The notes below the pieces were generated by a model. It saw only the letters and a program-made list of their open reading frames with translations, did no database searches and was not told the DNA's origin. Positions 1 to 10,855 of a DNA stretch of 64,000 bases are shown here, piece after piece (position 1 is the first letter of the stretch; every line of letters starts with the position of its first letter). The position numbers and the translations under genes were made by a program. Source of the stretch: Scleromitrula shiraiana (lineage: Eukaryota; Ascomycota; Leotiomycetes; Helotiales; Sclerotiniaceae); the NCBI GenBank assembly GCA_028455995.1, contig JABELC010000009.1, forward strand, positions 2,083,501 to 2,147,500, given 5' to 3'.

Positions 1-805
1 ATGATGAAGAGATAATGATAATAGTACATTGAGATAAATCTATATTTATGGTACTAGACTCGGTGTTGTTCTGGTGCCTGAATGGGATTGTTCAGCATGA
101 GATGACAACCGTGAGACTGTCTTGTTTTGTTCATGGTAACGAGTCAAAACTTGAGGGATAAAGACAATGTTTTACTATTCTTCTAACAACACCCACCTGG
201 TACCATAGCTTTCTAGATCCATCTCAGTAGAAACTTTCACTACAAATTCGAATCAAATACTCGAAAACCCTTATAAGTAGCGAATTCCATTGCTTAAAAC
301 GGTTACCAACTATGGCTTGCCGTTTACAATGTCACGCTCAACACAAGTTTCTGGCCCACTAAAACCCTACAAACCAGGGAAACGATGAACCAATTCCAAG
401 TCCTAACAACGTTATGCATTTCATACTTGAATGGACAGCCCTTCACAACTTTTACACAAACCCTCTCAGGGCATAAATGACCAAGAATGCACTTTTCATT
501 ATCAATGGAAACGTTACTGTTCTTGTAGAAGTTTGTCAGCAAAAAGTAGTGAGGCCAATTTGAGAAGCTGGTGTTGTTCGCGGCAATTCGTTGATTTCAT
601 CCATTTACAACTAACAAAGTCAAAACGCTAACCCTGAATGTAACACCACCCGAAAGGCTTTTATGTACAGCAGTATCATCTTCGCTCCAGATACCCAGCA
701 CATATAGCACCATAAAGGCCAGAAATTAAATACAGCTTTCTCGCCCATATCAAAAATACAAGATCTTCTAGCCAAACCATACTTCAAAGTCAAATCGTCA
801 ACCAC
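1..805. other. No gene recognised (window edge)
   Basis: I see no coding frame with convincing composition, no RNA gene and no repeat. It lies downstream of the minus-strand homeodomain gene and probably holds its 3' UTR and terminator. Confidence 0.4.
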
Positions 806-2510
806 TTAAGTCGCTGCCAATTTATCAATGTCTATCAATTTCTGCCGCTTCACACGTCCATCTGCTTGAACCTTCCTAAGTTCTTGTTTTTTGCCTTGAA
901 TTCTTTCTGAAAGCTTTACAATGTCAGAAGCCAGCCCTATTTCCTTATCATCTACATCCTTTATTTCATCCTCAATCGCGCGACGTGCTTTTGCCAAGCC
1001 ATCTTGAAATTGCGAGGAAGGATTTTGAGTATTTGAATCCATCGTCTCGGGTGGAGGAGATGATTTTGTTTCGATGTAGGAATTATCTCGACTGTTTGAT
1101 GGTTTAAGCTTGATTCCGGGCGATGATTCCAACTCGACAGATGTTGCTGGGGTATCTTTCAATATTGGAGAATGGCTCTGGAGTCCTGTAAAGCTGGTAT
1201 CAGTAGCTGGTGATAGCTTTCTCTCCATAGAAGGCAAATGCGATTGTGGGTTTCCTATTGTAGGTGCAGAAGACTCGACTTGGCTATATGCCGGAACAGT
1301 ACGACCAGATGCGCCACTTGCGTATGATAAACTACTCTTGGGAACTGGCTACATCAGTTAGGTCAGTCATTTATTCCATGACGAAATATCGAAGTCGCGG
1401 ACTGGGATTACCTGGACGGTGATGCAGTCCATCATGCTCCCCTCACGTTCATGATTTGCCTTCAACCGAGTCTCTTCACCGTCTCTACGAAGATTTCTCT
1501 TCTGTCTTTTGGTAACAAGCATCATATCATCGTCGTAGTCGTCGCCACCATCATCATTATCATCGTTATCATCGTCATTATCATTATTATCATCAAAAGA
1601 GCCAGCCTGGTATCGACGCGTAATTCTTGATATACAACGATGTTTGAGCCCGCTAGATATAAACTTTTGTGCGTTCTTGGGAGTGAGAGTAAAATCTTCA
1701 TCGTGTCCCGACTCAAAGTTGCCTTTCTTCTTCAATGCAAATCTCTTTTGGGAGAACCATCTCTAAGCTCAGCAAATTATAATCAGCAATGAAATATACA
1801 ATGCATACATAATCTCACTCGATGGCTAGGGTTGGTAATCTTACTTTGATCTGTACCCCGGTAAGACCAGTCGACTTCTGCAGTTCACCCAGACTTGTCG
1901 CTGACAAGTAAGTTGACTTGACAAACTCCTTTTCTAGAAGGGTAATCTGTTGGGGCAAATGATTACGGGGGGCTACCTTTTCATCACCATCTACCCCCAA
2001 GGTTGGAGGTCTTTCATCGAAATCAAATCTCTCTCTTCCCTTCCTCATCCAATAGTTTCGACAAGTATACCACTTTCGGTGAAAACCATTTTCAGCTAAA
2101 GCTCCAACCATCGTTTCGTACATATCTCTTGATGATAGTGGTGTGAGGTTTAGCCGCTTCTCCTTGCCTCGCTGACCCTTGGCAAGTTTAAAAATGATCT
2201 GGACTTCTTCCTCCATCCAAGGGTTGGAATTTCGTGGCTCTGTGCTTATCATCTCTTCCTCATTCTGATCTAGTTCCATCGAATCTTCAGAACACAAACT
2301 CTCCTCCTCGCTACCATCCAGTACGTTGTCTCCTGATACATTCATGCGCCGCCATTTCATTCTACAAGAATCGGCAGTTCGTGTAATGCCAATGGCTCCC
2401 AGATGTTCTGAAACTTTCTGGAATATTTGAAGGTTGCTCATATATGGCGATTCACTTTGTAACTTTGTAACCGCCTCGCGAAATTTCGAAAGCTCTCTTG
2501 GTTCCCACAT
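806..2510 (-). CDS. SANT/Myb-like and divergent homeodomain protein (about 519 aa)
   Basis: Likely a nuclear DNA-binding regulator, targets unknown. Predicted exons 2510-1845, 1762-1412 and 1348-806, with phase-0 introns 1844-1763 (82 nt, GTAAGA...TTAG) and 1411-1349 (63 nt, CTAAC branch, TAG acceptor). Both joins keep one frame. Seen: a Trp-led helical SANT/trihelix-like segment at residues 2-56, an acidic linker, a second similar segment at about 97-165, and a homeodomain-like segment at about 183-240 whose third helix is created by joining exons 1 and 2 (IK then RWFSQKR). A Asn/Asp tract follows at 279-301, then a Ser/Pro region and a C-terminal charged coiled coil with Lys/Arg. The WFSQKR box at 224-229 replaces the WFQNRR consensus, so the normally invariant recognition Asn is Gln. 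The ATG at 2510 is the first in frame. The domain calls come from pattern reading; the homeodomain is the surest. Confidence 0.75.
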
Positions 2511-3522
2511 ATCTATGTTGCTCGATGAAGAATTCGTGAAGTTAGAATTGTAATAAGATGTAATAAATTATGAGAGGAGTGCAAAGACTATGGCATCGAG
2601 TGAGCTTAAGTTATGAGACACAAAAACTGAAGTTATTTAAACCTTTGAAAGGTGAGGTTGGACCAAAAGTCAAAATTTTCTTCACAGTCGAAAAAATGGA
2701 AAACAGGACGCGAAAACACGTAAACACGTATACTGCCTACATTTTGCTATACGTCCCGAAGTCTATTTACTTTGAGAACAATTTACTCTTGGGGGCAAGT
2801 TTTCTATGGAGCCTCTTTCTGAATAGCCAATAGCCTACCTCAATTATTAGGAGTCTCTCTTTTGCCCCTTTCAAATTGCGAAGTCGCTTACGAAATGATT
2901 CTACAGAGCCTATTGTTATGCATATTAGAAGCATATTTTTCTTCGCTCATTCACTCTCATCCATAGTAACACATGTATTATTGCCTAGATATTCTTAAAT
3001 TATAATCTGAGAAGGGGCGGAGAAGGTTCATCAGAGGCTGTTCAAGTGGAATAAGTATTCTCCCTTGATATTGTGCAACAATTTATGCTGCGAATTCTGC
3101 ATCAGTGTAGAGGCATAACATATCAACGTGAAGTGAAGGATACGTCTATAAGATCCCACTCTTGCAATACAATGTACTAGTCGGGACGTAAAATGCACAT
3201 TAATATCTAGATATCTAGATAACCATTAGATTGCTTTGCAACATCTACACTCTTTTATTTAATCAATTTTAGCACCAGTATGCGCGAAATCTTGGGCATG
3301 GTCACTTGTGTTCATGGTTTCTGGGATTCTCGTTTAAGGAAAAAAAGTATATTTCGGTTCAGCCTCTCTAGTTTGTTCCAAAAATAGCACATGACAACCA
3401 GAAGAATATCAATATTCAAGTCACTTAACATTCTCATATCAAGTATTTGTCATGCGATCTCTGCAAATTCCCCTACTCACTCACTCACTCTGCAAATTCA
3501 CAGGCGGAAGAGGAAAAGTAGA
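2511..3522. other. Intergenic
   Basis: Upstream region of the homeodomain gene and 3' flank of the small Cys-rich ORF. Open frames here lack coding character. No RNA gene or repeat was recognised. Confidence 0.4.
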
Positions 3523-3720
3523 TCAATCTTTGAAAAGTCGACCCGCGAGCACGATCCTCCTCCAACAACTACAACATTTTCCACGTCTTACTCTCGCTCT
3601 TCCATAGTGCATGGGACAATTTTCACCCGATACAAAGCCTTTCTTGGCAAATTCGCATTTCTTGAGCTTGTATTTTCCGTGGGGACAGCCGCTGTAGGTT
3701 TTGCTTGTCGTTGTGCACAT
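3523..3720 (-). CDS. Small cysteine-rich protein (65 aa)
   Basis: Single-exon frame from the ATG at 3720. The protein has seven Cys (residues 2, 12, 23, 35, 49, 50, 52) and many Lys/Arg. Its start, MCTTTSKTYSGC, followed by spaced Lys-Cys and Asn-Cys-Pro blocks and a C-terminal Gly-Lys-Cys-Cys-Ser-Cys group, resembles small uncharacterised proteins common in filamentous ascomycetes that begin with Met-Cys and carry regularly spaced Cys. There is no signal peptide, so it is more likely an intracellular metal- or zinc-binding type than a secreted effector. Function is unknown. The overlapping plus-strand frame is longer but starts in low-complexity sequence and looks non-coding. Confidence 0.5.
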   Translation of the reverse strand: MCTTTSKTYSGCPHGKYKLKKCEFAKKGFVSGENCPMHYGRARVRRGKCCSCWRRIVLAGRLFKD

Positions 3721-4790
3721 GTTTGGAGGTGGTTTTGGTTTTGTTGTTGCTGTTGTGTTGGATGTCTAGTTCACTGTGTGCAAGTTCTGGAGATATGGGA
3801 AATAATAATATGAGAGGGAAATCTGAGATTATATAGTTTTTGGTAATGTGTTGTTCTGGTATTGTTTCAAAGAAGGGGGCGGAGAAAGTTCTGGGCCTTA
3901 GGTGAACAACTGCGTGACATTTTTCTGTTCCCCTATTTTTTATGAATACTATTAGTATCTCAACTTCTTTTAGCTACCTATAGATTCATAATATGTCTAA
4001 TGGGCTGTGTCACAGAATGATATGTCTCTGAATATGTGAAACTGTCGAGAGGAAATCTTTGTCCAAATAAATTTTGGAGCTTCGAACATAATCATCATGG
4101 ATAATATAGACACACAAAAATGAGTTTTGCAGTTTACTGAAGAGAGATTTTGGATCACAGTTTTTATTAATTAGATTTCAATATAATTGGATTACTTACT
4201 AAGCCTAATATTGAGAAACCTAATCTCTTAATGTGAGATTATCGATAATTTTTCTGACTTTCTGGAAATCATTTCTTTACAACTATTATGTTCAAATAGA
4301 TCCCGGCTATCGATTAATCATGTTGAACTCTCGATATTAGTTTCTACATCATATTGGACACTTGAAACTAATCAATTTAGACATCACTGACTTCTGATGC
4401 GTCAAAACTCTCGCATTGTGTCAGGAATGAAAGCATAAGTTGTTATACATGTAAATCCACGATAAACTTTGGGATTCTAAATTTTCAATTTTGGATTGAA
4501 AATGAAGTATTGTAATTGTGAATTTAGTCTTAAAATGAACAGCATATAGTTCCACATATATTCAAGTAGAAGCTTATTGTACAAGCTCTATCCGTATTTA
4601 TCGATAGTGCAAAATACAGCATCAAGGAGTATCAGAGTAAGAACATTCGTTCTCTTGATGTTCACATTGCATGGGAATCAAGCATAATAAGGAAGAATAG
4701 ATTGGGTAAAAAATGTATTGGTAGATAAAGTTAGAAAAGGCCTAGATAAACATATCCACCAGCTCTCAACCTCTCACCCATCATCGAAAG
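3721..4790. other. Intergenic, A/T-rich
   Basis: Promoter side of the Cys-rich ORF and 3' side of the 99-aa ORF. No coding frame, RNA gene or repeat recognised. Confidence 0.4.
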
Positions 4791-5090
4791 TTACTTGGGC
4801 GTAACCTTCTCAGAGCGAGTGTCAGGCGGGGCTTCCTGAGCTTGTGGTACAACAGGAGGTAATACAAAAACAGTCGGTGGCATACTAGGTGACGGCGTAG
4901 CAGGGACTGTGTTAGCTCGCGGCCGACTCGGTTCCTTCACCGTGAGATCATCATTCGAAAGTGAAGCTTGACTACGCCTATAAACAGTAGTACTCGTATC
5001 TCCATCGCTGGGCGTGGTGGTTGTAGTTCTGATGACTTCATATTCGATTCTGAATTTCAAATTGATCCGGCGGAACCAATTGCGGAACAT
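4791..5090 (-). CDS. Hypothetical protein (99 aa)
   Basis: Frame from the ATG at 5090 to a stop at 4791. The first 20 residues are basic and aromatic (MFRNWFRRINLKFRIEYEVI); the rest is rich in Thr, Ser and Pro with an Arg/Ser-rich middle. The frame is open upstream for 21 codons without another ATG, so an additional 5' exon cannot be excluded. No family recognised. Composition and a clean ATG make it plausible but not certain. Confidence 0.4.
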   Translation of the reverse strand: MFRNWFRRINLKFRIEYEVIRTTTTTPSDGDTSTTVYRRSQASLSNDDLTVKEPSRPRANTVPATPSPSMPPTVFVLPPVVPQAQEAPPDTRSEKVTPK

Positions 5091-6833
5091 GGTTTCACTG
5101 ATTTTACTTTGGAAGCTTGCGCTTCTGGTGGTGTAGAAATAGTCGGGTATGCTTTAACGCTTATGATGTATTCGTGTGGGAATGGCAAGATAATGTTAAA
5201 GACTGGATGATGGAGGAATGAAAATGTTGTTTAGTCTGAGGCGAGACGATCATTTATACTAGAGATATTAAGTCTTGTTCATGAACTATTCAGATTCTGT
5301 TTTTCTTAGCTTCCTCTATGAACTTCTCTGTTTTGTGCTTATTCAGTTGTTGTAGTCCACTTCAACATGTTGATTTCTACATAGGTTCATAGAGTAGACT
5401 GCTAGTAGTCTGTTAGCACAATAATAATCGCCTCCTGCCATGAGATACTCCAACTTTCCATTTCGTCAAGAGTTGTAATTTCGCTTAGGAGCTTGAATAC
5501 ATTGGCGGATTTTTGAGTAAAGAGCAGGAGTCCCGCATGAAGATTAGGTGCTTTGATATATGCTATGAGAGAATGTCGGTGGGTGCATTGTAATTACCAT
5601 TACTAAGCAATTCGTCATCAATGTTCAATATGTCTAGATCAAATGTTCTCTATCTCTAAACAAAGACATTGTGTCGCTTTGTCAAGATCGCCGATGTAGA
5701 TACTAAGATTATGATTAGGTTGTTTAGTTTCGGATTTAACGGTTAATAATCTTCGGGTGGCATTGTCCACTGCTTCGTTTGCTTGGTTGGGTTCAGAACT
5801 TCAGACAAGCCTTCGGTATTGAAATCGTGGAAAAATGCTGAAATCAACTCAGTAATTTATTTATCTCGTTCATTCTATCTATATCAGCTGAAATAACATT
5901 ACCATCAAGTTTGAATAAATTAACTCCACTTTTCAAGGTGTACTAGGCTAGAATCTCCTTATTTCCCAGCCAAACTAATTGTGTTATTGGGCAACATGTG
6001 GAATTAAAGAAGTCTATTGTTCTAATTATTTTTGAAGTAAGCATTTTGGTTTTTGTTGTGATTGGGGTGCAGTTCATGGATGTGTCTTGTGGTGATTGTA
6101 GATTTTCAGAGTGGTTGATGCACACACTATTACAAGACACTATTGGTACATTCTGCAAAGGCAAAGTTCAAATGCAAAAGAATGTTGTTAAAATAGCGCC
6201 TCTTCATTATTACGAAGCCACCAAGTTTTGCGTTGATGCTATGTCAATTGAGCATCATTAAATATTATCCCCAAAACATCACAGAGGTTTTATGGGGGGG
6301 GATTATAGGATAACTTTTGCTTACGGCGATAAACAAGTAATCTAGATGTTGGAATCATTTAGATAAATTGTTAACAATAATAATATAATAAAACGTATGA
6401 ATTTATTAATGATCTTTTCTTCGTAAAAAATACGAAAAAAGGATTATATATATTATTTAAAAGAGTGAGTTATGGCTAAAAACTTTGCCACGTAAAACAT
6501 AAAGTAAAATAAGAGGCACGTGACAGCCACGTGCACCGTCACAAACCATATACACAATTCACAGTCCAGATTTGAAAACAGCGGGGTACAGTCAAACGAC
6601 TCAACAGACTCCAGAGTACAGAATTGGAAGGCGCATGAGGAATAGAGACAGACCAACGAACTAATACAAGGTCATTGGAGCGCAGATATTAGAGAACTTG
6701 AGAGACGATATAAGAGAGTCAGAGATGAGCACAACCCTATGAATAAGTATTTAAAAAATATGAGAAAAGGGAAGAAATCGCTGCTTATGCTCTTTCCACT
6801 ATGTTGAAGATATGCAGAAGACCAATCGGGTGA
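5091..6833. other. Intergenic
   Basis: A/T-rich with a run of G at about 6294. Overlapping frames near 5943-6261 on both strands begin with non-ATG codons and have no recognisable content. The segment 6668-6800 has short coding-like stretches in one frame and may be a decayed upstream exon of the next feature. Confidence 0.35.
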
Positions 6834-7481
6834 TTGGACTATAGGTTGTCATTCCAGAGGAGAGCAAAAAGCTTTTACTTTGAAGTAGATGATACCCCTA
6901 AGCCACTAGAACCTACAATTGAGAGAGAAAGTCGAGGTCATAATGGAAATTTAGTTTGGGAAAAATGCCAAAAACATTACTCCCGGTGGGCTCTATGGAT
7001 ATCAAGTGAATTTGACCTTGTGGACTTTGTGAAGAAATTTAAGGAGAAAATGCCCGAGAGTTTGCATGTTAAAACGGTAAGGCTTCTGAATACCAAACAT
7101 ACGCACGACCTCAGACAAATATTGTTTACTAACTTTTCAAAGAGCGCAGGATGGATGCATAGTTTTCTCCGCTGGCCTTACCATAAGATCATGGAACGAC
7201 TAGAGGCAACGGCAGAAGAAGTTACACACCTCCGTAAGGTTGGTTCAGTGGCATATAATCTTCTTAAAAGAACAAGGGCGTTGAAAGCAAATATCAAAGG
7301 ATCCTTCTCTTACGAAGAGATACAAAGAGCGATTGAGGCGAAGCGTATCAAACTATACAAGAAGTGCAAATATTGGCCTGGACAGAATGATCGCGAAGAC
7401 GAAGATCCCGACAGAAAAACTTTTGCGCATTATTCCAGGGACATAAAGCAGTGTTGGGATGCAGTTCGTGAGAATTGGTAA
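6834..7481 (+). pseudogene. Fragment of a lineage-specific gene (about 208-215 codons)
   Basis: The open frame has amino-acid composition typical of a real protein: many Trp, Arg and Lys, amphipathic stretches, an acidic patch near the end and a clean TGA after RENW. It has no ATG start, because a TGA lies immediately upstream. It must either begin at an internal acceptor (candidate CAG ending at 6857) or be a 5'-truncated copy. A second coding-like stretch in another frame lies at about 6668-6800 and ends in TGA, consistent with a frameshift or an unrecognised intron. No domain recognised. A small orphan gene with an unusual 5' exon is the alternative. Confidence 0.4.
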
Positions 7482-8449
7482 CTGAATACTCCACGTGGGT
7501 ATGCCAGAAAGCTGAAGTATTATAAAGGAGAGAAAAACAAATATTCGACTTATCTTGGGATTGAGAGATAAAGTGGAAGTGAGTTGGGTTCAAATGATGT
7601 ATAACGAAATGAAAAGCTTTTCATTACCCATTTCCAGCTAAGCTACCTAGGCTCAATTTGCTGTTAAGTTGTTAAGTGGTAGTGATTCGATTGTGTAGTT
7701 GAGGGTAATGATCCGTAGGTGGGATAGCGAGTCTTGAGAAGACGACTGGCTACTTCTTGAAGACGAGGAGACATTGGATAAGCCTGAAAAGCTTAAGGTA
7801 TGTTTTTGTACGTGTGTTTGCATCTATATCTTGGGTTTAATTCTGTTTGATCTGTCTGACCTGTTGGTTGGTTGTTGGCTTTGACTCCTGAGTCCTCTGT
7901 GGATCGCGTGTATGATAGAAAGAGTTGCTTGTTTATTTCCTAGCATTATAAAGATGTTCCGTCTATTTTCATAGTTGGAACATGGGTAGAACTATGCTAT
8001 GATGAGTTTCGTCAATTGCCCCTGGAATCTTCGATACATACTCTGTACGGAGTAGGTAAGGAATGGAAAAATAAATTACCGAATAGTTTTTCCGGATAGA
8101 TATGTCATATCAGCGTCATAAAACACCAAGCCAAAGTCATTGACCGCTACAACACCACAGTTCTTATCGTACGTACTCTTATACTATTGATATGGGTAGT
8201 GATCGACGTGGTGCTATCCATAGCTTCATAAATCCACAATTACTTGAATCCTTCTCAGATATCGGGACTTCAGCTATTCAGCCCTTCCTTCAGTAAACAA
8301 AGGATATAAAAAGAGTCGAAATAACTCGCAACAAGACAATTTCAGTAAGGTTATTTTGTTCTATTTTCTTTCTTTTTGTTCTCTTTTCAACTTCAGAAGT
8401 ATCTCTACAAGGATATATATGCTCTACATATATAATAAATACCGACAGA
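7482..8449. other. Intergenic and promoter of the F-box gene
   Basis: No coding frame. Contains the near-palindrome TACTCTGTACGGAGTA at 8039-8054. Pyrimidine-rich tracts at 8340-8395 could be a 5' leader of the following gene. Confidence 0.4.
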
Positions 8450-9449
8450 ATGGTTACTGGTAATCATATTGGGATTGCATCATTACCAAATGAGGCCAGT
8501 ATAAAATAGATAAGAACTTCAATATATCTTACTAACAACCACAAGCTTCTCATTACTTCCCTTTCTCTTTTCTCAACTCGAACACTTCTTCCCCTCGCCA
8601 CTACCTGTCATCGGTTTCATGATCTCATTATTCGAATCATTCACCATCGTCTTATTGCCGCTGCTTCCCTTAAAGATCACAAGCTAGTACTCGAATGCTA
8701 TCACCCTTCCACAAAGCTCACCACTCCATACCTCTTTTGCGATTATATTGGCACAGATGGATTTAGTGACGATATTGCTGGTGAAGGAGATATGTATAAA
8801 GATGTCGATGCAAGTGGCAGATTAGGTAAAATGGCAGGCCTATATTCTCATTTTAAACCAATTCAACCTGAAGATAGAATGGTTTGGAGACGACATCCAG
8901 CGGGTGGAGCTATGCCGGGAATCGTGACCAAATCGCCAGAAGAGTTTGTGTCTGAGAATATTGATCTCGAATCGCATGAACTTTTCTCTCAACTCTGCAC
9001 CGTCACAAATCTTGTCAAAGTCGGTCCCAAACGCGGTTTATTTTTAAGCAGCGTGAATATTAGTGAAGGCCCTACTAGGGTATGGAGGGATTGGCTTTTG
9101 GAACGAGCTTCGGCGAATGAAAGAAACATCCAGACTGCGGATGAAAATGAGAAGCGTGTACTTTGGGCCGATACATCAAAACATGTTGGATTGAGATTGA
9201 TAGTTTCTAAGAGGGAAGAAGCATCTGTACCAATTTTACTTATGCGTGATGAAGAAGCTCCAGTTTCATACAAAATTCAATACCAAGGTATGCTGGGTTC
9301 ATTCATGGTACTTTTAATTCGACAACACTAATTTGATATTAGAATTGGTCATAAGAACCACACAACTACTCCTCGCCGTAGAAGAATCATTCATCAGAGA
9401 AGTCGAACATTCAGGTAAAGCCATAGTAATCGGATCCTGGGATTACTGA
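8450..9449 (+). CDS. F-box protein (about 297 aa)
   Basis: Predicted substrate-recognition subunit of an SCF ubiquitin ligase. Exons read as 8450-8494, 8546-9287 and 9343-9449. Intron 2 (9288-9342, GTATGC...TTAG) is ordinary and phase 1. Intron 1 keeps the frame only if it starts GC (8495-8545, GCCAGT...CAAG with a CTAAC branch); the nearby GTATAA donor at 8499 would shift frame. The joined N-terminus gives a good F-box: SLPNE, then LLITSLSLFSTRTLLPLA, then TTCHRFHDLI, at residues about 11-44. The next segment (LECYHP, LFCDYIGT) is typical of a fungal F-box family in which an uncharacterised domain follows the box; the protein ends VIGSWDY. No leucine-rich or WD repeats are seen. Confidence 0.8.
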
Positions 9450-10855
9450 ACCAATCCAAATTAAACCATCTCGTCGTCTCAAATAAGTCGAATCCCTCGC
9501 TGGCGAAGTTCCCGAGAACAAAGTAGATGACTGAAAGACGAAGAAACAATCAGACTATTATATATATTTTTTGATATACACATATACTTACGTTATTTCT
9601 GTTTGATTTTAGGGATGACATGCGGTTTTGACGGCGTTTATCACACTTCTTTTCGTGTAGGTACTGCAATGGATATAACGACCATGAACCTATGGGTGGA
9701 GGTTTTAACTCGCAGAATGGGTTTGATTGTTGATTAAATATCAATTCATGTCAATTCACGTTAGATCTCAGATGCGGAATGCGTTGTTGGATATATTCTG
9801 TCTTGTTTTTGAAGAATTTTTATTGAAGTATTATAAATTTATCGGTTTTTAGCTGGAATAGTACGATTTTTATATTATTTGCCAGTGAGATATATATTAA
9901 TTTATTTTGTGTATGTACTACTAATTCAGTATGTTTATCTAAAAATCGTACTATTCCAGCTAAAAACCGTAATTTTATTGCCAGGTAAGGATATTTGAAT
10001 AGATTTTCGGATTTTGTTCCAGTCTCACGATCTCCTTCCTCGATTTCAATTAATTTCAAGCACATGTTGGTACTATACTAAGAACACTTGAGGTTACATC
10101 GTTCAATAACACTGCCTCTCTCCCGTTGTCTATCAATCTGTAACTCGGTAACTTGAATGTCTTACCTCATCCATCATATATATCTCATTCTCGTCTCTTC
10201 TCGACTTAGACGCCATCAATCTCAAGTGAGAACCATAAAATTCAACAATATCCCACACACCCTCCCCATGATCTCTTTATCGAAACTTCAAATATTTATT
10301 AGCATCACTTGATTCTTTCTCCCTACCTTCAACAATTTCCCCGCATCTTCGGTATATATTTTCACGATCCTAGTGGTAAATGCCGGGTACAAACGTGGTA
10401 TCCAACAAAGTCTTCCTTGTAAGATAATCTCTTACGTGAATAATTTCTGCACAACAACCTCGGGGGATTCAAAATGCTTACCGGGTGATCATTTACGCGC
10501 TGTTTCCTTGGTCGACAGAATATGATTATTCATTAATTTTCTATTTAGATGATAGATAGCATAGCATTATCCCTCGAGCAATTTAATTTGACAAGGATGC
10601 AGACACTCGATGATTTTGCTTTATTCCTTGAGGATGCTACAACTTTTGGTTTGTTATTTTAATCTTCCCACGGGTAATCTTGTATAGTTGGTTCATCTGA
10701 TGTTCCCACTGGTACATATCCACAATGAAATGAAAGCATGGGGTAGTTGGACTTTCGGATTCACTTTGCGGTAATAGTCATCTCCTCTTTATAGATAGAA
10801 GACTTTGTCCCCAGATCAAGGTCTTCTATCTTCCTAGCTTAAGTCTCATGGTAAG
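9450..10855. other. Intergenic between F-box and carboxylesterase genes
   Basis: A/T-rich. Contains the inverted repeat annotated at 9843-9969. The rest, including the 700 bp before the carboxylesterase ATG, shows no gene. Open frames on the minus strand at 9550-10065 run through the inverted repeat and have no coding signature. Confidence 0.4.
9843..9969. repeat. Perfect 29-bp inverted repeat, foldback/MITE-like
   Basis: Arms 9843-9871 and 9941-9969 are exact reverse complements (core TTTAGCTGGAATAGTACG), separated by a 69-nt A/T-rich loop. Weaker symmetry continues outward (ATAAATTTAT against ATAAAATTA). The sequence TTGCCAG occurs once in the loop and once just outside the right arm. Size and structure suit a short non-autonomous foldback element, but no target duplication could be fixed. 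Confidence 0.6.

Noticed and set aside
3391..3813. Plus-strand 140-codon frame
   Set aside because: Antisense to the small Cys-rich ORF and low-complexity (Cys/Trp runs from GTTTTG repeats).
5998..6261. Plus-strand 87-codon hydrophobic frame
   Set aside because: Begins with GTG, lacks splice context, and overlaps an equally long minus-strand frame.
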